Assembly: GCA_027391075.1 (NCBI GenBank)
Contig: DAHYHI010000071.1
Location: 62,001 to 126,000, forward strand
DNA: 64,000 nt
From: JAJZAM01 sp027391075
GTDB lineage: Bacteria; Actinomycetota; Acidimicrobiia; Acidimicrobiales; Palsa-688
Direction: 5' to 3'
The notes under the pieces are model-generated. The model searched no databases. It was not told where the DNA came from and worked only from the letters and a program-made list of their open reading frames with translations. The translations under genes and the position numbers were made by a program. Of this stretch, positions 60,082 through 64,000 are shown piece after piece. The stretch's first letter is position 1. Every line of letters starts with the position of its first letter.

Positions 60082-60987
60082 TCAAGCGCCCCAGTTCGCT
60101 TGGAGGCGGTCCGCTTCGATGCCCGCCTGCTCAAGGCCGGCGTCGTAGGCCGCTCCGGCTCTGGCGAAGTCCATCAGAGCGAGACCCCATTCGCTCACCT
60201 CGAGCATTCGGGGGCTTGGGACGACCGTGACTAGGTCCTCGGCTCCGGATCCGAGAACTTCTACGCGCCGGCGGGTCGCCGAGAGCATCTCCTCCAGGTA
60301 GGGGACGGGAAGCTGCCAAGGAAGATCCAGGAGCGTGCAGGAGACAACCACGGCTACGTTGGCGCCGGCTGCGACGTCAGCGTTGAGCATGTCACGTACG
60401 CCTCCGTCGATCCAGCGCCGCCCTGCCAGGCTGACCGGCGGGTACAGCAGCGGTACCGCACAGCTCGACGCAACGGCCTCGCGAGCCGGGACAGAGTGGC
60501 CGGGGCCCCACACGCGGAAGCTCCCGTCGTCAGCGTCCACGGCGCAGCAGCGGAAGGTGTTCGGCCACCCGATACCCGAGAACAGGTCGAACCTGGACAT
60601 CCACTGGGCTTCGCTTATCGTCTTCGCCGACAACGCTTGTTGGCCTAGAGCAGCGCGCGCCTTGCAAGCGGCTTCCACGTCACCTGCGGCTTCGGCAACA
60701 GCGGCCGCCCCAGCAGCGTTCAAGAGTGCCTCGTCGAAAGATTCCGGCACCCCCTCAGGGTCGGGCGAGCCCTGGGAGGGTGAGCCCTGGTCGCCGAGGA
60801 GTCGGATGGCCGCCGACAGGTCACCGCCCGAAGACAGGAGGAGGCCAACCACAGAACCGGCCGAAGTCCCTACCACCAAGTCGGCCTGGGACAGGTCGAC
60901 ACCGACATTCGAAAGCCCTACGATGAGCCCGGCCTGCCATGCGATTCCTACCGGACCTCCGCCACCGAGAACCACCGCTCGTTTCAT
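60082..60987 (-). CDS. Patatin-like phospholipase
   Basis: A 301-residue lipid acyl hydrolase. Oxyanion-hole glycines in VLGGGGPVGIAW, nucleophile Ser in GTSAGS (about residue 43) and the catalytic Asp in WIDGGVRD complete the Ser-Asp dyad. Length is typical. Confidence 0.9.
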   Translation of the reverse strand: MKRAVVLGGGGPVGIAWQAGLIVGLSNVGVDLSQADLVVGTSAGSVVGLLLSSGGDLSAAIRLLGDQGSPSQGSPDPEGVPESFDEALLNAAGAAAVAEAAGDVEAACKARAALGQQALSAKTISEAQWMSRFDLFSGIGWPNTFRCCAVDADDGSFRVWGPGHSVPAREAVASSCAVPLLYPPVSLAGRRWIDGGVRDMLNADVAAGANVAVVVSCTLLDLPWQLPVPYLEEMLSATRRRVEVLGSGAEDLVTVVPSPRMLEVSEWGLALMDFARAGAAYDAGLEQAGIEADRLQANWGA

Positions 60988-61124
60988 GTCACGACCATAG
61001 CTTTACGCTGCGATAGCCGGGCGCAAGCCGGTCGGGCACATCTGGAAGGTAGGAGAATGACAGCAAGCGAACCTCTGTGCACATCGGTTCACCTACGCCT
61101 GGCTGGTGAGACGGGGAGAGCCCG

Positions 61125-61532
61125 ATGGCAATGACGGCTTCGTTGTTCGGGCTTTCGACAGTTCAGGCGTTGGTGGTGCTTTTCATTCTTCTGCCGATCG
61201 CAGCCGGGGCCGTGATAGTTCCGATCGTGTCGTGGAGGATCTCCTCGTCAGGACCCCCGCCGATTCGCACGTCGGAGATACTTGCGAATGGGATCCCTGT
61301 CACCGCCCAGATCGTCGCCGTCAAGACGCTCGGCTCGATAATCGAGGTCCGTCCGATGGTGCGCTTCGTGCTCAGAGTCCAAGCGAGCCCCGACGGGGAG
61401 CCGTTCGAGCTTGAAGTGGTCCAATCTCTACCGCGATCCGTCATCGGAGCCTTCCGGTCTGGCGACATGGTTCACGCACGGCTAAGCGCCGACCTGAGCG
61501 CTGGTGCCGTGGTCTGGCAGGACGCTAGCTAG
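61125..61532 (+). CDS. Hypothetical membrane-anchored protein
   Basis: A 135-residue protein with one N-terminal TM helix (about residues 13-37) and a small beta-rich domain resembling DUF3592-type modules. ATG at 61125 has GGGGAGAG upstream. No function can be assigned. Confidence 0.65.
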   Translation: MAMTASLFGLSTVQALVVLFILLPIAAGAVIVPIVSWRISSSGPPPIRTSEILANGIPVTAQIVAVKTLGSIIEVRPMVRFVLRVQASPDGEPFELEVVQSLPRSVIGAFRSGDMVHARLSADLSAGAVVWQDAS

Positions 61533-61586
61533 GAGCTTCTATGGCGTTGGTAGCGCGCGTGACCCCGTTTGGTGGATACTGCAACG

Positions 61587-61997
61587 ATGCCGGCAACGCA
61601 CCCTGAGCACTCTCAAGACCGCAATGTACTTGGCGGGATCCTTGAGCCTTGCGGGACTGACCCTATGACCGGCTTTTACCGGGAGGGATGCTGTCACAGC
61701 GGACCGGAGGACGTTGGCAGCCACACGATCTGCGCAGTGGTCACGGCGGAGTTCCTTCAGCACCAGAGGCTTATAGGCAATGACCTTGTCACTGCGATGC
61801 CCCAGTACCACTTTCCTGGGTTGGTGCCCGGAGATCGGTGGTGTGTTACTGCGAGGAACTGGCTACGAGCGCATCTCGACGGCCAAGCGGCCTACGTAGT
61901 ATTAGCTTCAACCCACGAACGCGCTCTTGAGGTCGTATCTCTCGAAGTTTTGCGCGAGCACGCAGTCGACGTGCCACCCGACCCGAGCGGACTTTGA
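61587..61997 (+). CDS. DUF2237 family protein
   Basis: A 136-residue protein with the complete DUF2237 pattern: NVLGGILEPCGTDPMTGFYR, a GCC-x-GPEDVGSHTICAVVTAEFL block, GLVPGDRWCV and ATHERALEV-like LASTHERALEV. Conserved cysteines suggest a metal or redox role, but none is established. ATG at 61587 chosen over the upstream start at 61569. Confidence 0.85.
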   Translation: MPATHPEHSQDRNVLGGILEPCGTDPMTGFYREGCCHSGPEDVGSHTICAVVTAEFLQHQRLIGNDLVTAMPQYHFPGLVPGDRWCVTARNWLRAHLDGQAAYVVLASTHERALEVVSLEVLREHAVDVPPDPSGL

Positions 61998-62111
61998 TCT
62001 CAACTACCGGCGAAGCGTTAAACCACTAGGGTCCTTTCGGCGGTCCCTCCGGTCGGCGCTCATGTTCGCCGGCTTCGCGATACGCGCCGGGAGTGTCTGG
62101 ACGGCTCAATT

Positions 62112-63428
62112 GTGAGAGGGGAGGTTCCGATACGAACGGGGATGAACTGGGTGAACTCCGACGACGACGGTTACAGGCCGGCCCACGCAGCCGCGGCGAC
62201 CTCGACGAGAAGGAGGAATCTTCTCGTCGACGAACTGACCGGGCTCGCTGACTGGCTCAGCCTCAAAGAGCACCTCGAGGCCGCCGTCCGTGAATCGCCG
62301 CGGACTGGACCTAGACCCGCCGTGATCGTTGTGGACGTGGACAGCTTCTCTGATTTCAATGAGCGTTACGGGAAGCGGGAAGGGGACCGCCTCCTTCGGA
62401 CTCTCGCTACGAGAGTCCGAACTCTGGTGGACGGACGTGGCCGTGCCTACCGGGCGGGGCCTGACAAGATCGCCATCATCTTGGACCAGGTCCAGCTGGC
62501 CGGAGCCCTTGAGACCGCCGAGTCGGCCGCCGCGCTTGCTTCGCGCCCCCTCTCAGACGAGGGCCAGAGCGTCCCTGCCTCGGCATGCGCTGCCGTGGTG
62601 ATGCTCGGCGAGCGACGACGCGCCGACGGGGTAATAAGAGACTGCGAGCTTACGATGTTCCGGGCGAAGTCGCAGGGTCCGTCGACGGTTGCCGCTTACG
62701 ACGAAACGCTCGACAGCTGGGCTGTCGCAGAACGCGGAGAGCTCCGGCGCCTCAACGCAGAGGTGGAAAGACTCCGCTGCGAAGTTGAGAGGCTCAGAGA
62801 GCTTCCCGGATCAGACCCTGCCGGCGTTCCCGCCACCGCAGAGACGTTCAAGACCGACCATGCAAGGTTCTTCAAACGGCACCGGCGCGCCGGCGACATC
62901 TACTCTCTGCTTCTCATCGGTGTCGACCGCCAGGATTCGGGAGCTCCGGGCGCGATCGTGGGGCCACCTTCAGGCGCGCCCTGCGAGGACAGAGAGGAAA
63001 GTCCACCCGATCTAACTGCCCTTTTCGTGACGGTCCGCCAGGCCCTCCGGCAAGGTGACCAGGTTTATGACCTCGGTGCAGACGGCTTGGCCGTCCTTCT
63101 TCCAGGAGCACAGGGTCATTCGGCGGTCCTGGCCGCTGAACGTGTGCGCTCCGCCGTCGAGCGCGCGGGGATATCCATGACGCCGAGCCACCGGTGTCAA
63201 GGCGGCGGCACCTCCCGATCTGCCGAGCAGTCGCAGGTTGGGGAGCCAGTACCGGCATCACTGACGGTTACGGTAGCCGTCGTCGAGGCAGGTTTCCGCC
63301 ACGAAGCGAGCCGCGAGCTTTTCGACGAGGCGCTCTCGTTGCTAGCCCTCTCATCAGAGGCGGGTCCTAACCGGGTCGTCTGGCCGCGGGGCGTCCGCCA
63401 AGAGGCGGAACCGAACAGACCCTCCTAA
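62112..63428 (+). CDS. Tandem GGDEF-domain protein with degenerate active sites
   Basis: About 438 residues with two GGDEF-like domains joined by a coiled coil. The first (about residues 38-195) keeps DELTGLADW and VDVDSFSDFNERYG but has AGPDK in place of GGDEF. A coiled coil follows at about 205-235 (repeating RLNAEVERLRCEVERL). The second (about 250-425) has LGADG at the same position. No EAL domain, TM helix or inhibitory RxxD motif is seen, so it is probably a sensor or scaffold rather than a diguanylate cyclase. The start may instead be ATG 62142. The last 4 bp overlap the convergent peroxidase gene. Confidence 0.8.
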   Translation: MRGEVPIRTGMNWVNSDDDGYRPAHAAAATSTRRRNLLVDELTGLADWLSLKEHLEAAVRESPRTGPRPAVIVVDVDSFSDFNERYGKREGDRLLRTLATRVRTLVDGRGRAYRAGPDKIAIILDQVQLAGALETAESAAALASRPLSDEGQSVPASACAAVVMLGERRRADGVIRDCELTMFRAKSQGPSTVAAYDETLDSWAVAERGELRRLNAEVERLRCEVERLRELPGSDPAGVPATAETFKTDHARFFKRHRRAGDIYSLLLIGVDRQDSGAPGAIVGPPSGAPCEDREESPPDLTALFVTVRQALRQGDQVYDLGADGLAVLLPGAQGHSAVLAAERVRSAVERAGISMTPSHRCQGGGTSRSAEQSQVGEPVPASLTVTVAVVEAGFRHEASRELFDEALSLLALSSEAGPNRVVWPRGVRQEAEPNRPS

Positions 63429-63904
63429 CCCGCCAGGGCTGCCTCTACGGCCGCTGTCACCTCCGCCGAGTCGGGTACCACAGTGGGGCGGAAACGGGCG
63501 AGCACGCTACCGTCGGCCCCCACTAGGAACTTCTCGAAGTTCCACTTCACGTCCCCGGCCTCGCCGTCGGCGTCGGGGAACTGCGTCAGTATGTCGTAGA
63601 GAGGATGGCGTCCGTCACCGTTGACGTCGACTTTCTCCGTGAGCGGGAACGTCACACCGTAGGTGGTCGAGCAAAAAGTCGCTATCTCATCAGGGCTGCC
63701 TGGCTCTTGGCCTGCGAACTGGTTGCAAGGAACGCCGACGACGGAGAACCCTTGGTCGTGATAGCGCTCGTGGAGCTCCTCTAACGCACCGTATTGCGGA
63801 GTAAGGCCGCAGCGCGAAGCAACGTTCACGATCAGAGTCGCCTTCTCGCCGAAGGCCACCGGGCCGCCGTCGAGTCCGGCTATGGATACGTCGTTGAGCG
63901 TCAT
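63425..63904 (-). CDS. Glutathione peroxidase-family thiol peroxidase
   Basis: A 159-residue thioredoxin-fold peroxidase. Peroxidatic Cys32 in NVASRCGLTPQY, the catalytic Gln in PCNQFAGQEP and Trp/Asn in KWNFEKFLV are present. A Cys in ATFCS may be the resolving residue. Such enzymes usually use thioredoxin rather than glutathione in actinobacteria. ATG start; the remaining sequence to the window edge has no gene I can support. Confidence 0.93.
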   Translation of the reverse strand: MTLNDVSIAGLDGGPVAFGEKATLIVNVASRCGLTPQYGALEELHERYHDQGFSVVGVPCNQFAGQEPGSPDEIATFCSTTYGVTFPLTEKVDVNGDGRHPLYDILTQFPDADGEAGDVKWNFEKFLVGADGSVLARFRPTVVPDSAEVTAAVEAALAG

Positions 63905-64000
63905 GCTCGGTCCAACCGCACCGTCGAACCTGGTATTCCTACAGTCTTCAAGCCCCTCATCGGCATTCCGGTTGGCAGCTAAGACGTTACCAGCGCGATT

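Noticed and set aside
63794..63982. Short plus-strand frame at the right edge
   Set aside because: Overlaps the peroxidase start antisense and shows no domain.

Overview
The window is a high-GC chromosomal segment from an actinobacterium. Several markers point that way: a fused CofG/CofH F420 synthase (FbiC), an F420-type luciferase-like oxidoreductase, an NDMA/mycofactocin-type alcohol dehydrogenase, SCO6745-family and maleylpyruvate-isomerase-family proteins, and a galU-moeA block beside a Ruc-type zinc-ribbon chaperone gene as in mycobacteria. The absence of obvious mycobacterial or streptomycete hallmarks makes an Acidimicrobiia-like lineage my best guess, but that is inference. No phage, transposon, CRISPR array or rRNA is visible. 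Two tRNA genes are present, tRNA-Ala(CGC) and a tRNA with anticodon CAU.

Layout. 0.1-5.6 kb: a leftward block galU-moeA-moaA-moaC (molybdenum cofactor plus UDP-glucose), then a small membrane protein, a translin-family gene and tRNA-Ala. 5.6-8.3 kb: a perfect CIRCE operator in front of ruc (FmdB zinc ribbon), a methylthioadenosine phosphorylase with a CTG start, cspA, a stand-alone extended rpsR and a truncated msrA. 8.3-14.7 kb: pmbA/tldD, dxs, a DinB-like protein and an SRAP protein. 14.9-23.2 kb: a cell-envelope-like locus in which two paralogous polytopic membrane proteins bracket a beta-propeller lipoprotein, an acyl-CoA synthetase and a GT-C-type glycosyltransferase. 23.2-38.2 kb: flavin monooxygenase, zinc-binding anti-sigma-like protein, surE, GH15, fbiC, MDR reductase, thioesterase II, SDR, an EXPERA-like membrane protein, an odd double CoA-transferase, an MFS and an LLM oxidoreductase. 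38.3-44.4 kb: a phosphate island with the order pstB-pstS-pstC-pstA, a Pho84-like transporter and PHO-box-like 11-bp direct repeats. 44.4-54.3 kb: a fatty/hydroxy-acid catabolic region. 54.4-64 kb: an ADH-moxR-VWA operon, an ABC-F ATPase whose end overlaps an antisense tRNA, TetR, patatin, DUF2237, a tandem degenerate GGDEF protein and glutathione peroxidase.

The most interesting system is at 46.1-53.0 kb. A phosphotriesterase-like lactonase lies 15 bp from an ACAD10/11-type acyl-CoA dehydrogenase, and about 3 kb further on there is a coupled DUF6285 + APH-type kinase pair. These are the parts used by the Pseudomonas lva pathway and mammalian ACAD10/11 for 4-hydroxy acids, here joined to a lactonase that could open gamma-lactones to 4-hydroxy acids. 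A second theme is translation initiation: three genes (translin, MTA phosphorylase, VWA) appear to start at CTG followed by A, two of them at CTGA stop/start overlaps.
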